A DNA stretch of 64,000 nucleotides, taken from NCBI GenBank assembly GCA_038210415.1, contig JBBQWS010000009.1:1-64000 (forward strand). The letters are read 5' to 3'. The notes beneath the pieces were generated by a model. It ran no database searches and had not been told where the DNA came from. It saw only the letters and a program-made list of their open reading frames with translations. Positions 8,274-16,585 of this stretch are shown one piece after another. The position numbers and the translations under genes are program-made. Source of the DNA: JBBQWS01 sp038210415 (GTDB lineage: Bacteria; Actinomycetota; Actinomycetes; Prado026). Position 1 is the stretch's first letter, and each line of letters opens with the position of its first letter.

Positions 8274-8990
8274 GTGCCGGAACAGGTCCGCCGCCGATCT
8301 CGGCCGTTGGTTGCCGTGCCCGGGCGCTTCTCGTCCGCCGCATCTGCCCTGCGCTACCAGGCGGTCGTCGTCGCCCGGGCGCTCGCCGAGGCCGTCTACG
8401 ACGCCGGCGGCGAACCCGTCATGGTGCACCCACGGGACGGCGACGGGATCGACGCCGGGGCCCGGCTGGGCTGGGCGGACGCGCTGCTGCTGCCAGGTGG
8501 TGGCGACCTCGACCCTGCCGTGTACGGGCAAGAGGTTGAGCACGACGCGGTCTACGACGTCGACGCGACCCAGGACGCCTTCGACCTCGCGGCCGGCCGC
8601 TGGGCCCTCGGCGCGGGGGTGCCGCTGCTCGCCGTCTGCCGAGGACTTCAGGTGGTCAATGTCGCGCTCGGCGGCACCCTGAACCAGCACGTCGAGCCCC
8701 CGCACCGGCACCTGAGGCACGACGTCACGGTAATTGCCGGCTCGGGGCTCGCGGACGCGCTCGGCACGGTGCGGATCAACGCCTCGTGCTATCACCACCA
8801 GACCGTCGACCGGCTCGGCGACGGCCTCGTGGCGGTAGCCCACGCGGGCGACGGCACGGTCGAAGGGGTCGAGATGCCCGGTCGAGCCAGCTGGTTCCTT
8901 GGCGTGCAGTGGCACCCGGAGGACACCGCTTCGAGCGACCCGGCCCAGCAGAGGCTGCTCCGCACCTTCGTCGAGGCCACCCGCGGCTAG
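8274..8990 (+). CDS. Class I glutamine amidotransferase-like gamma-glutamyl hydrolase (peptidase C26)
   Basis: The 238-residue protein has the C26 triad: LLPGGGD near residue 73, the nucleophile elbow AVCRGLQ with Cys122, and WHPED with His214 and Glu216. PuuD and the AtdA2/IpuF type of this family cleave gamma-glutamyl amides, releasing glutamate and the amine product. A glutamine-synthetase-like gamma-glutamyl ligase (13183) in the same presumed regulon makes that role likely. The GTG start at 8274 follows AAAGGGAG. It is divergent from the dioxygenase operon, across operator site 1. Confidence 0.85.
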   Translation: MPEQVRRRSRPLVAVPGRFSSAASALRYQAVVVARALAEAVYDAGGEPVMVHPRDGDGIDAGARLGWADALLLPGGGDLDPAVYGQEVEHDAVYDVDATQDAFDLAAGRWALGAGVPLLAVCRGLQVVNVALGGTLNQHVEPPHRHLRHDVTVIAGSGLADALGTVRINASCYHHQTVDRLGDGLVAVAHAGDGTVEGVEMPGRASWFLGVQWHPEDTASSDPAQQRLLRTFVEATRG

Positions 8991-9001
8991 CGAGCCAGCC
9001 C

Positions 9002-9574
9002 TCAGCCCCGCGTGCGGGACGAGCGCCGCTTCGACTGGGCCTGGGCGTCGGCCCGGACGTCGGCCTGCCGGTTCTCGCCCAGCGACTCGAGGTGGGCGAG
9101 GATCGTCCGCAGGCTCTGCGCCATCGCTGCGCGCTGCAGGCTGCTCAGCGGCTGCGCGACGAACGCTTCTTCGGCATTGAACAGCGGGAACAGCCGGGTC
9201 ATCAGCTCGTCGCCGACTGGGGTGAGCCGCAGCAGCACCAACCGGCCGTCCTCAGGATGCCGCTCGCGGACGAGCAGCCCGCGCGTCTCGAGCGTCTTGA
9301 CGACACCGGTCAGCGTGCCCTTCGAGATCCCGACCTCCTCGGCCACGTGCCGGGTCTCGGGTCCGTCCCAGATCCAGACCACCCACAGCACGACGAAGGC
9401 GGTCCAGGTGAGGTCGTTCTCGTGCAGGACCGACCGTTCGAGGTGGTTCCGGATAGCGGTCGAGGCCCGGTAGATGTTGGAGATCGCGGCCATGGACTCG
9501 AAGTCGAGCGGGAGCGCACCGAGGCGGGACTGCACCGCCTGCTCGGTCTCGTCGAGCGTGTGGTGGCCGGTCAC
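9002..9574 (-). CDS. MarR-family transcriptional regulator, probable local repressor
   Basis: The 190-residue protein has the MarR winged helix: helices around residues 45-75, recognition helix in HVAEEVGISKGTLTGVVKTLE, and a wing with RHPEDGRLVLLRLT. An extra N-terminal stretch of about 25 residues and a basic C-terminal tail are present. The GTG start at 9574 has GAGGAG upstream. A near-perfect palindrome lies 38 bases upstream (9612-9631), and related sites stand before the neighbouring catabolic genes. Autoregulation and control of the cluster, as for HpaR of homoprotocatechuate operons, is inferred. The inducer is unknown. Confidence 0.88.
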   Translation of the reverse strand: MTGHHTLDETEQAVQSRLGALPLDFESMAAISNIYRASTAIRNHLERSVLHENDLTWTAFVVLWVVWIWDGPETRHVAEEVGISKGTLTGVVKTLETRGLLVRERHPEDGRLVLLRLTPVGDELMTRLFPLFNAEEAFVAQPLSSLQRAAMAQSLRTILAHLESLGENRQADVRADAQAQSKRRSSRTRG

Positions 9575-9611
9575 GGGGCTCCTCGTCGTCGCAGGTGATC
9601 ACCTGGCGCAC

Positions 9612-9631
9612 ATCGTACGGGGCCGTACGAC
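9612..9631. promoter_or_regulatory. Operator site 2, marR promoter
   Basis: ATCGTACGGGGCCGTACGAC: the most symmetrical of the four sites, with eight-base perfect arms (TCGTACGG and CCGTACGA) around GG. It lies between marR (starting at 9574 on the minus strand) and padR (starting at 9677 on the plus strand), so it could control one or both. Confidence 0.65.
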
Positions 9632-9676
9632 TGAACGGGCTGGCGCGGAAGCTGTGGGTGTACTACCTTGCGTCAC

Positions 9677-10042
9677 ATGGAACCGGGTGAGACACGCAAC
9701 CCGCTGACGCAGCTGCGCCGCGGGGTCCTGGAGTACTGCGTGCTCGCCCTGCTGAGCGCCGAGGAGCTGTACGGCTTCGACCTGGTGCGACGGCTCGGCG
9801 ACATCGAGGGGATGGTCACCAGCGAGGGGACGATCTACCCGTTGCTCTCACGCCTGCGGCGGGAGGGCTGGGTCAGCACCACGTGGCGCGAGTCCGAGTC
9901 GGGGCCGCCGCGCCGTTACTACGCAACGACCGCGGCGGGCCGGCACGCGCTCGCCGGGTTCGGACTCGAATGGCGCCGGTTCCGCGACTCGGTGGACTCA
10001 GTGCTGGAGACGGGACCAGGTCATGGAGATCGCAGTGGCTGA
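9677..10042 (+). CDS. PadR-family transcriptional regulator
   Basis: The 121-residue protein begins MEPGETRNPLTQLRRGVLEY and continues with the PadR winged helix: YGFDLVRRL, then EGTIYPLLSRLRREGWV and a PPRRYYATTAAGR wing. Short PadR proteins paired with a HAAS-domain membrane protein are common in actinobacteria and usually repress their own operon. The bases TACTACCTTGCGTCAC just before the ATG look like half of the palindrome seen upstream of such genes. An in-frame TTG at 9668 is an alternative start. The downstream gene overlaps its 3' end. Confidence 0.85.
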   Translation: MEPGETRNPLTQLRRGVLEYCVLALLSAEELYGFDLVRRLGDIEGMVTSEGTIYPLLSRLRREGWVSTTWRESESGPPRRYYATTAAGRHALAGFGLEWRRFRDSVDSVLETGPGHGDRSG

Positions 10043-10851
10043 CGAGATCGTCGCGGCCTACCTGGGTCGGCTCGAAGCGGCGGGCGCCGTGCTGCCGCCC
10101 GACCGGCGGGCGGAGCTGCTCGACGAGATCCGCGAGCACATCGACCGGGTCCGGGCCTCCGGCGGGGCACCCGACGAGGCGTCCCTGAGACTGTTGCTCG
10201 ACCGGCTCAGGGATCCGGACGAGATCGTCGGGGCGGCGCGCGAGGGCGAGCCGGTCGGCCCGCCGCCACCATGGTGGTCTGAGTCGCCGGCGTGGGCTCG
10301 GAGCCCCGTTGGCCGACCAGACGACCCGGTATCGGGCTGGAGGTCGCTGCGGTCGCGCTGATGACGGTCGGCTCAGTCCTCCCCTTCGTCGGCTGGATGG
10401 TCGGCGTCGTGCTGCTGTGGAGCGCCCGGCGCTGGACGCTGGGGGAGAAGCTGGTCGCGACGCTGGTCGTGCCGTTCGGCCCGCTGACGGTCGGGTTCGT
10501 AGCAGTCAGCTTCGCCGGCAGCACCTGCACGACGACCTCGATCCCACAGGCGGACGGCGGCTTCGTCGAGTCGCAGCCGGCGTGCAGCGGCACGACCCTC
10601 GGGCCGCTGGGACCGGTGATCCTTCTGCAGAGCCTTGGATCCCGGTCCCGCCGACCCAGGCCACGTCCCGGTGGGGCGGGCTCGAGCTGGCTGCGGTCCT
10701 GCTGCTCTCGCTCGGCGCGTTCCTGCTGCCCGTGGTGGGCCCGGTCGCGGGACTGGTCTGCGCCTGGTCGTCCACGGCTTGGACGACCACCGAGAAGTGG
10801 GTCGCCACGGCGGTGCTCGCCTGCGGGCTGCTCGTGCCCGTCGTGCGCTGA
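10023..10851 (+). pseudogene. HAAS-domain membrane protein, broken by two frameshifts
   Basis: Three consecutive segments of one protein lie in three frames. The first (10023 to about 10290) is a HAAS domain with DRRAELLDEIREHID and LLDRLRDPDEIVGAA. The second (about 10300-10630) has hydrophobic segments (VGSVLPFVGWMVGVVLL). The third (about 10630-10851) has a matching hydrophobic repeat (LELAAVLLLSLGAFLLPVV) and ends in TGA. Each switch is a shift of minus one, as after loss of a single base, at about 10283-10350 and about 10615-10645. Either the gene is inactive or the assembly has two indel errors in GC-rich runs. A GTG at 10035 with GGAG upstream may be the real start. Confidence 0.7.
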
Positions 10852-10858
10852 ACGGCCG

Positions 10859-12142
10859 TCAGTCGGGAACGACGCCCGGGTAGTGCCGCAGGGTCGGACC
10901 CGCGTAGACCTGTTGCGGGCGCCCGATCTTGGTGCCCGGGTCGGAGATCATCTCGCGCCAGTGCGCGATCCAGCCGGGCAGCCGGCCCAGGGCGAACAAC
11001 GCCGTGAACATCGGCGTCGGGAAGCCCAGCGCCTTGTAGATGATGCCGGTGTAGAAGTCGACGTTGAGGTACAGCTTGCGGGACACGAAGTAGTCGTCCG
11101 CGAGCGCGACCTGCTCAAGGCGCATGGCGATGTCGAGCAGCGGGTCGTGAATGTTGAGCTCGCGCAGCACGTCGCCGGCAACCTTCTTCACCAAGGCGGC
11201 GCGCGGGTCGTAGTTCTTGTACACGCGGTGCCCGAAGCCCATCAGCTTGACGCCGGGCTCCTTGTCCTTGACCCGCTGGACGAACGAGTCGACGTCACCA
11301 CCTTGGGCCTGGATCTGTTTGAGCATCTCGAGCACAGCCTGGTTCGCGCCGCCGTGCAGCGGGCCGAACAACGCAGCCACACCGGCCGAAACTGACACGA
11401 ACAGGTTGGCGTTGCTGGAGCCGACGAGCCGTACGGTCGCCGTGGAGCAGTTCTGCTCGTGGTCGGCGTGCAGAACGAACAGCAGGTTGAGCGCCTTGGC
11501 CGCCACCGGGTTGACGACGTAGTCCTCGGCCGGGACGCCGAACGTCATCCGCAGGAAGTTCTCGACGTAGCCGAGGGAGTTGTCGGGGTACAGGAACGGC
11601 TGGCCGACGGCCTTCTTGTGGGAGTACGCCGCGATCGTCGGCAGTTTCGCCAGCAGCCGGATCGTCGAGATCTCGACCTGTTCGGGGTCGAACGGGTCGA
11701 GGCTGTCCTGGTAGAAGGTCGACAGCGCGCTGACCGCGGAGGACAGCACGGCCATCGGGTGGGCATCTCGTGGCAGCGCACCGAAGAACTCGCGCAGGTC
11801 CTCCTGCAACATCGTGTGCTGGCGGACGTTGTCGGTGAAACGGCGCAGCTCGTCCGGTGTGGGCAGGTTGCCGTAGATGAGCAGCCAGGCCACCTCCAGG
11901 AACGTCGCCCGCTCGGCGAGCTCCTCGATGGGGTAGCCGCGATAGCGCAGGATGCCCGCAGCACCGTCGATGAAGGTGATGGTCGACGTGCAGGCAGCCG
12001 TGTTGACGAAACCGGGGTCCAGCGTCACCAGCCCGGTCGAGGCCATCAGGCGTGAGACCTCGATACCGGAGGGGCCCTCGGTGGACGCCTGCACGGTGAG
12101 GTCGAGGGTTCCTCCGGGGTGCTGGAGGGAGACGTCGGTCAT
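10859..12142 (-). CDS. gltA: Citrate synthase
   Basis: The 427-residue protein condenses acetyl-CoA and oxaloacetate at the entry of the citric acid cycle. The catalytic His/His/Asp set is visible in GPLHGGANQAVLEML, MGFGHRVYKNYDPRA and NVDFYTGIIYKALGFP. Length and motifs fit the hexameric type II enzyme of actinobacteria. I chose the ATG at 12142, preceded by GACGAGAGG; the longer frame to 12193 has no ribosome site. The gene stands alone on the minus strand, 51 bases downstream of the decarboxylase-like gene stop. Confidence 0.93.
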   Translation of the reverse strand: MTDVSLQHPGGTLDLTVQASTEGPSGIEVSRLMASTGLVTLDPGFVNTAACTSTITFIDGAAGILRYRGYPIEELAERATFLEVAWLLIYGNLPTPDELRRFTDNVRQHTMLQEDLREFFGALPRDAHPMAVLSSAVSALSTFYQDSLDPFDPEQVEISTIRLLAKLPTIAAYSHKKAVGQPFLYPDNSLGYVENFLRMTFGVPAEDYVVNPVAAKALNLLFVLHADHEQNCSTATVRLVGSSNANLFVSVSAGVAALFGPLHGGANQAVLEMLKQIQAQGGDVDSFVQRVKDKEPGVKLMGFGHRVYKNYDPRAALVKKVAGDVLRELNIHDPLLDIAMRLEQVALADDYFVSRKLYLNVDFYTGIIYKALGFPTPMFTALFALGRLPGWIAHWREMISDPGTKIGRPQQVYAGPTLRHYPGVVPD

Positions 12143-12193
12143 GGCTGAGGGCCTCTCGTCACGGGTTGCGTAGACAGGCCCATCCTGCCCCAA

Positions 12194-13009
12194 CTACACG
12201 GGCGGACCGGACTCGCCTTCGGCGAGGTGCTTGCCGCCGTCCCAGACGACCCCGACCTGCCGGTAGTAGCCACCGATGACCTCGTCGGGGACGAGCCGTG
12301 ACAGCTCCTCGGTAGGCGAGTCGAACAGGTCGAGCACGTCGACTCTGCCAGCCCAGATCGGGCCGCCCTCGAAGGAGGACGCGCTCGACTCGATCAGCTC
12401 GTCGAGGGCCGGTGCGGAGACCTTGTCGATAGCCGGCATCCAGCGGTGGTGTGCCATCGGGTGCGCGTTGACGAAGCCGTTCGACTCGGCCGGCCCGGTC
12501 AGCGTGACGGCGGCTTGAGCCAGCCTCCGGTCGGCTGCGGCGAGGGTGCCGCCGAACCGGGCGCCTGCCTCGATCCGGGGCGCCGCCTGGCCGTACGGGT
12601 GCGGACGGGTCTGGTGGATCGAGCCCATCTTCTTGGGATACCCCTGGTAGAGGCCACGGGCGATCGCGAAGTCCTTGTCGACCCAGATGTAGACGCAGCG
12701 GGAGTACGTGCGGCCCTCGAACGAGCAGCGGACGACGACGAAGCACTCCTTGTACTGGCTTCGCACCGGGTCGAGGAGCTCGCCCCCCGACTCCGAGCAC
12801 GACTGCCAGTCGGCCCAGATGAGGGCGACGGCACCTGGGTCCTCCGCAGCGAGCCGGAGCGGCGCGGGGAGCAGCTCGGCGACGCGGGCCGGGTCGGTGC
12901 GGTACTCCACCGTCAGCAGGTCGCCGGAGTAGTGCCAGGGCGGGTCGGGCAGAAGGGACGATCGGCCGGTTGCCGTCCGCGGCAGGAAGAATCCTCGTAC
13001 TGTCGTCAT
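12194..13009 (-). CDS. Acetoacetate decarboxylase-family protein
   Basis: The 271-residue protein follows the ADC fold: VEYRTDPARVAELLPAPL near residue 40, YKECFVVVRCSFEGR, then YPKKMGSI. The lysines at YPKK are candidates for the Schiff-base residue of the family. ADC-family members decarboxylate beta-keto acids or act as aldolase- or hydratase-like enzymes. Which reaction applies here cannot be read from sequence. The ATG at 13009 follows GAGGGGCGAGG. Operator site 3 lies 31 bases upstream of the start, which ties the gene to the MarR-controlled catabolic set. Confidence 0.8.
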   Translation of the reverse strand: MTTVRGFFLPRTATGRSSLLPDPPWHYSGDLLTVEYRTDPARVAELLPAPLRLAAEDPGAVALIWADWQSCSESGGELLDPVRSQYKECFVVVRCSFEGRTYSRCVYIWVDKDFAIARGLYQGYPKKMGSIHQTRPHPYGQAAPRIEAGARFGGTLAAADRRLAQAAVTLTGPAESNGFVNAHPMAHHRWMPAIDKVSAPALDELIESSASSFEGGPIWAGRVDVLDLFDSPTEELSRLVPDEVIGGYYRQVGVVWDGGKHLAEGESGPPV

Positions 13010-13039
13010 GCCCTCGCCCCTCGGGTGCGGTACCACCGG

Positions 13040-13059
13040 ATCGTTCGGACCCGTACGAT
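13040..13059. promoter_or_regulatory. Operator site 3, promoter of the acetoacetate decarboxylase-family gene
   Basis: ATCGTTCGGACCCGTACGAT: 9-base arms around AC with one mismatch. It is 31 bases upstream of the ATG on the minus strand and 124 bases from the divergent GS-like gene. Confidence 0.65.
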
Positions 13060-13133
13060 CTGCGAAGGCTAGCGCGCCCGGCGCCGGATGTCAGGTCCGC
13101 CCGCACCCCTTGTCGGGGCACCGCTCCGGGAAT

Positions 13134-13153
13134 ATAGTTCGGTCCCAAACGAT
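13134..13153. promoter_or_regulatory. Operator site 4, promoter of the GS-like/P450 unit
   Basis: ATAGTTCGGTCCCAAACGAT: the same 9-2-9 layout as the other three sites. It sits 30 bases before the GTG start of the glutamine-synthetase-like gene, so it probably overlaps that promoter. Confidence 0.6.
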
Positions 13154-13182
13154 TCGCAGCCCGTCGACCGGAGGCACCGTCT

Positions 13183-14541
13183 GTGACCTACCAGGAGCAG
13201 AACCAGGCACGTGAGGCCGTCGGGCGGCTCGCCGATGACGGCATCGACATCGTGCGCGTCGTCTACCCCGACTTCTTCGGCATCGACCGCGGCCGCGACA
13301 TCCCGGTCGAGTCCCTGCCGCACGTGATGAACCACGGGCTCGCGTTCTGCAGGGCCGTCTACCACACGACGCTCCTGGGCGAGGTCACCCCGGTCGCGGG
13401 AGGGCTCGCCTCCGGGCTGCCCGACATCGTGGTCGTGCCCGATCTGTCGACCCTCACCGCTCTGCCCTGGGAGCCTGGCGTCGCCCAGTGCATCGGCGAC
13501 GCCCGGGAGTCCGTCGACGGCCCGATGTGCCCCGACTCGCCACGGTCGGTCCTGCGCCGCGTGGTCGACCACGTCGCCGAGCTCGGCCTCAGCGGGGTCG
13601 TCGGTCCCGAGCTCGAGTTCTTCCTCATGCAGCCGGATCCGGGGGCGCCGAACGGCTGGGCCCGTTACGGCGACCACGGCGGCAACGTCTACATGGTCGG
13701 CCGGGTCGGCGACCCCGACAGCCAGCTGCTCTCGATGCTGCGCCAGATCAAGGCCCTCGGCGTCCACGCGACCGCCGCCAATCACGAGTTCTCCGGCGGC
13801 CAGTTCGAGATCAACCTGCTCCACTCGGAGGCCCTCGACGCGTCCGACCGGGCCTTCCGGATGCGGGCCGCCGTCAAGGAGCTGGCCCGCATGGCCGGTC
13901 TGCACGCGACCTTCCTGGGCAAGCCGTTCAACGACGAGGGCGGGTCCGGGTTCCACCTGCACGTCTCACTCGTCGACGCCGGCACCAGCCGTAACGTCAT
14001 GGGCGACCCGCACAGCGACGACGGCCTCTCGGTCGTCGCGCACCAGGCGACGGCGGGCATCCTCCGGCACGCCCGGGCCCTCGCCGCACTCGCGAACCCG
14101 ACCGTCAACGCCTACAAGCGGTTGGTGCCCGACAGTCTCGCGCCGTTCCTCGTCGACTGGGGTCTGGACAACCGCAGCGCCCTGGTGCGGATCCCCCCGG
14201 AGCGCGGCGAGAGCAGCCGGCTCGAGGTTCGCCTCGGGGACGCCTCGGCCAACGCGTACCTCATGTCCGCAGGCGTGCTCGCGGCGATGTACCTCGGGGT
14301 GAAGGACGGGCTCAGCGCCCCCCCACCGCTCGAGGGATACGGCTACGACCCGGCGGGAGCGGAGCAGCTGCCGTCGTCCCTCGGCGAGGCGCTGGATGCG
14401 CTCGAGGCCGACACCGCGCTCACGGACGTGCTGGGCGAGGTCTTTGTCGGCGCCTACCTCGACTTCAAGCGGGCCGAGGTGGCCCGGTTCGACTCCTGGG
14501 TGACCGACTGGGAGCTGCGCGAGTACGCGTACCACCTCTGA
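13183..14541 (+). CDS. Glutamine synthetase-like gamma-glutamyl-amine ligase
   Basis: The 452-residue protein has the GS fold: the beta-grasp domain near residues 20-110 (VRVVYPDFFGIDRGRD), then the catalytic domain with GPELEFFLM, SGGQFEINLL, GSGFHLHVS and ALVRIPPERGESSRLEVR. The adenylylation tyrosine loop of housekeeping GlnA is not recognisable. Such GS-like enzymes (PuuA, AtdA1, IpuC and GlnA3/A4 types) attach glutamate through its gamma-carboxyl to amines other than ammonia. The partner C26 hydrolase at 8274 supports this. The GTG start follows GGAGG. The P450 gene begins 40 bases after its stop. Confidence 0.85.
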   Translation: MTYQEQNQAREAVGRLADDGIDIVRVVYPDFFGIDRGRDIPVESLPHVMNHGLAFCRAVYHTTLLGEVTPVAGGLASGLPDIVVVPDLSTLTALPWEPGVAQCIGDARESVDGPMCPDSPRSVLRRVVDHVAELGLSGVVGPELEFFLMQPDPGAPNGWARYGDHGGNVYMVGRVGDPDSQLLSMLRQIKALGVHATAANHEFSGGQFEINLLHSEALDASDRAFRMRAAVKELARMAGLHATFLGKPFNDEGGSGFHLHVSLVDAGTSRNVMGDPHSDDGLSVVAHQATAGILRHARALAALANPTVNAYKRLVPDSLAPFLVDWGLDNRSALVRIPPERGESSRLEVRLGDASANAYLMSAGVLAAMYLGVKDGLSAPPPLEGYGYDPAGAEQLPSSLGEALDALEADTALTDVLGEVFVGAYLDFKRAEVARFDSWVTDWELREYAYHL

Positions 14542-14581
14542 CCAACCCGACCGTCTTCGTCCCCCCGTAGGAGAGAACGCC

Positions 14582-15832
14582 ATGCGCCTCGATGAGGTCG
14601 ACCTCGCCGACAACGACCACTTCATGAACGACACGCCGTGGGAGATGTTCGACGTCCTGCGCCGCGAGGATCCCGTGCACTGGCAGGAGGAGGCTGCGCC
14701 GAACCAGGGGTTTTGGGCCGTAACCAGGCACGACGACATCGTCCGCGTGCTACGCGACGACGCCACGTTCTCGTCCGAGGTCGGCGCGGTGTCTCTCGAG
14801 GAGCTCCAGGACGACCAGCTGACGGTCCGCAGGTCGATGCTCGAGACCGACGGGGCGCGGCACTGGGCGCTGCGCCGGCTGCTGCAGAAGGAGTTCACGC
14901 CCAAGGCCGTCGCTCACTACGGCACCTTCCTGCGTGGCCTCACCGCGACGACGCTCGACCGCGCGCTGCCGAAGGGCGAGTTCGACTTCGTGAAGGAGGT
15001 CAGCGCCGACTTCCCGATCCGCGTGCTGGCCAAGATGCTCGACGTCCCGGACGCCGACACGCCCCAGCTCATCGAGTGGGGCAACCGGATGATCGGCAAC
15101 ACCGACCCCGACTACGCCGACGTGCTGGTCGACTCCGAGGACACCGAGGCCTACCGGCTGCTGCCGTTCCGCTCCCCGGCCGCTCTGGAGGTCTTCGAGT
15201 ACGGGCGCAGGCTGGCCGCGGAGCGTCGCGGCGGCGAGGGCACCGATCTCGTCTCGACGATGATCAACCAGGTGCCCGAGGACGGCATCGGACTCTCCGA
15301 ACGTGACTTCGACAACTACTTCCTGATGATCGTCGTGGCGGGCAACGAGACGACGCGGCACGGCATCTCGCACGCGATGCGGGCGCTGATCGAGCACCCG
15401 AAGGCGATGGACCAGCTGAAGGAACGACCCGAGCTGATGCCGGTCGCGGTCGAGGAGTTCCTCCGGTGGGGCACCCCCGTGCACCACTTCCGGCGCACCG
15501 CGACCCGCGACGTCGAGATCCGCGGCAAGCAGGTCAAGGCTGGCGACAAGGTGGTCGTCTGGTTCGGCTCCGGCAACCGCGACGAGGAGGTGTTCGGGAA
15601 CCCGTACGACTTCGACATCGAGCGGACCCCGAACGACCACGTCACGTTCGGCAAAGGCGGGCCGCACTTCTGCCTCGGCAACGCCCTGGCCCGCCTGGAG
15701 ATCCGGACCATGTTCGAGGAGCTCCTGCCGCGGCTGTCGTCCGTCGAGGTCGCCGGGCCGGTCGAGACGATGCGGTCCAACTTCGTCCACGGGATCAAGC
15801 GCTTCCCGGTGCGAGTGACCACCGCCGTCTAG
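14582..15832 (+). CDS. Cytochrome P450 monooxygenase
   Basis: The 416-residue soluble P450 has the I-helix AGNETTRHG, the ExxR helix in AVEEFLRWG, and the heme loop FGKGGPHFCLG with Cys364 as the thiolate ligand. Sequence flavour (N-terminal DTPWEMFDVLRREDPVHW and the AGNETTRH motif) is close to the CYP124/125/142 part of the bacterial P450 tree, which does not fix the substrate. It is probably co-transcribed with the GS-like gene behind operator 4. Electrons likely come from the ferredoxin and reductase at 4882-3477. Hydroxylation of a gamma-glutamyl amide or its amine is a reasonable guess only. Confidence 0.92.
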   Translation: MRLDEVDLADNDHFMNDTPWEMFDVLRREDPVHWQEEAAPNQGFWAVTRHDDIVRVLRDDATFSSEVGAVSLEELQDDQLTVRRSMLETDGARHWALRRLLQKEFTPKAVAHYGTFLRGLTATTLDRALPKGEFDFVKEVSADFPIRVLAKMLDVPDADTPQLIEWGNRMIGNTDPDYADVLVDSEDTEAYRLLPFRSPAALEVFEYGRRLAAERRGGEGTDLVSTMINQVPEDGIGLSERDFDNYFLMIVVAGNETTRHGISHAMRALIEHPKAMDQLKERPELMPVAVEEFLRWGTPVHHFRRTATRDVEIRGKQVKAGDKVVVWFGSGNRDEEVFGNPYDFDIERTPNDHVTFGKGGPHFCLGNALARLEIRTMFEELLPRLSSVEVAGPVETMRSNFVHGIKRFPVRVTTAV

Positions 15833-15841
15833 GTTGGCCGG

Positions 15842-16528
15842 ATGTTCGGTGAAACCCTGACCGGCGCGGCCCTGCCGTCCGGTGCGCTCTGCCTGACCTT
15901 TGACGACGGCCCTGGTGACACGGCCGGACCCGGGCCGGGACCAAGGACCTTCGAGCTCGCCAGGTACCTCGCCGCGGAGCAGGTGCCGGCGACGTTCTTC
16001 CTCTCCGGAAAGCACGTGCTCGAGCTGCCGAATGCTCCGGCGCGGCTTGCGGCACTCGGTTTCGACGTGGGCAACCACTCGCAGCAGCACGTGAACCTTG
16101 TCGAGCTGTTGGCCGCCGGCGGGGACGTGGTGGCCGAGCTGGTGGCGACGGCCGAGCTGATCGCCGCCGGCGTGCGCGGACCCGTGCACTTCCGGCCTCC
16201 GTACGGGTCCTGGTCGGCCGACGTGGCCGCCGCGCTGAACGCGGACGTGGAGCTCGCCCGTACGCATGTGGGTCCGGTGCTCTGGGACGTCGACGGGGGC
16301 GACTGGCGACACTGGCGCGACCAGAGCACCCCGCAGGCCTGCGCCGACGACTACCTAGCCCGGATCGACGCCGCCGGCCACGGCATCGTGCTGCAGCACG
16401 ACTGCACCGCCGACAGCGACGCGATCAAGGCAGCGAACCGGACGCTCGAGACGGTGCAGCTGCTCGTACCCGAGCTCAGACGCCGCGGCTACACGTTCGT
16501 CTCGCTGGCCGAGGCCTTGGCGGCGTAG
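15842..16528 (+). CDS. Polysaccharide deacetylase (NodB domain) family protein
   Basis: The 228-residue protein has the NodB metal site: TFDDGPG with Asp22, then NHSQQH with His79 and His83, and RPPYGSWS. These are the residues of metal-dependent carbohydrate esterase family 4. No signal peptide is visible, so it may act inside the cell or on a non-polymeric substrate. The ATG lies only 9 bases after the P450 stop, so read-through is likely, but a functional link with the P450 is not evident. Confidence 0.85.
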   Translation: MFGETLTGAALPSGALCLTFDDGPGDTAGPGPGPRTFELARYLAAEQVPATFFLSGKHVLELPNAPARLAALGFDVGNHSQQHVNLVELLAAGGDVVAELVATAELIAAGVRGPVHFRPPYGSWSADVAAALNADVELARTHVGPVLWDVDGGDWRHWRDQSTPQACADDYLARIDAAGHGIVLQHDCTADSDAIKAANRTLETVQLLVPELRRRGYTFVSLAEALAA

Positions 16529-16585
16529 CCGAGGAGCGCCGAACCCGCCGATACGCTGGGCGACGTCTCCTCTGAACGGACACCC

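Noticed and set aside
16529..16585. Heat-shock operator (HAIR or CIRCE) before clpB
   Set aside because: No CTTGAGT-type inverted repeat or CIRCE sequence is present in the 57-base gap.
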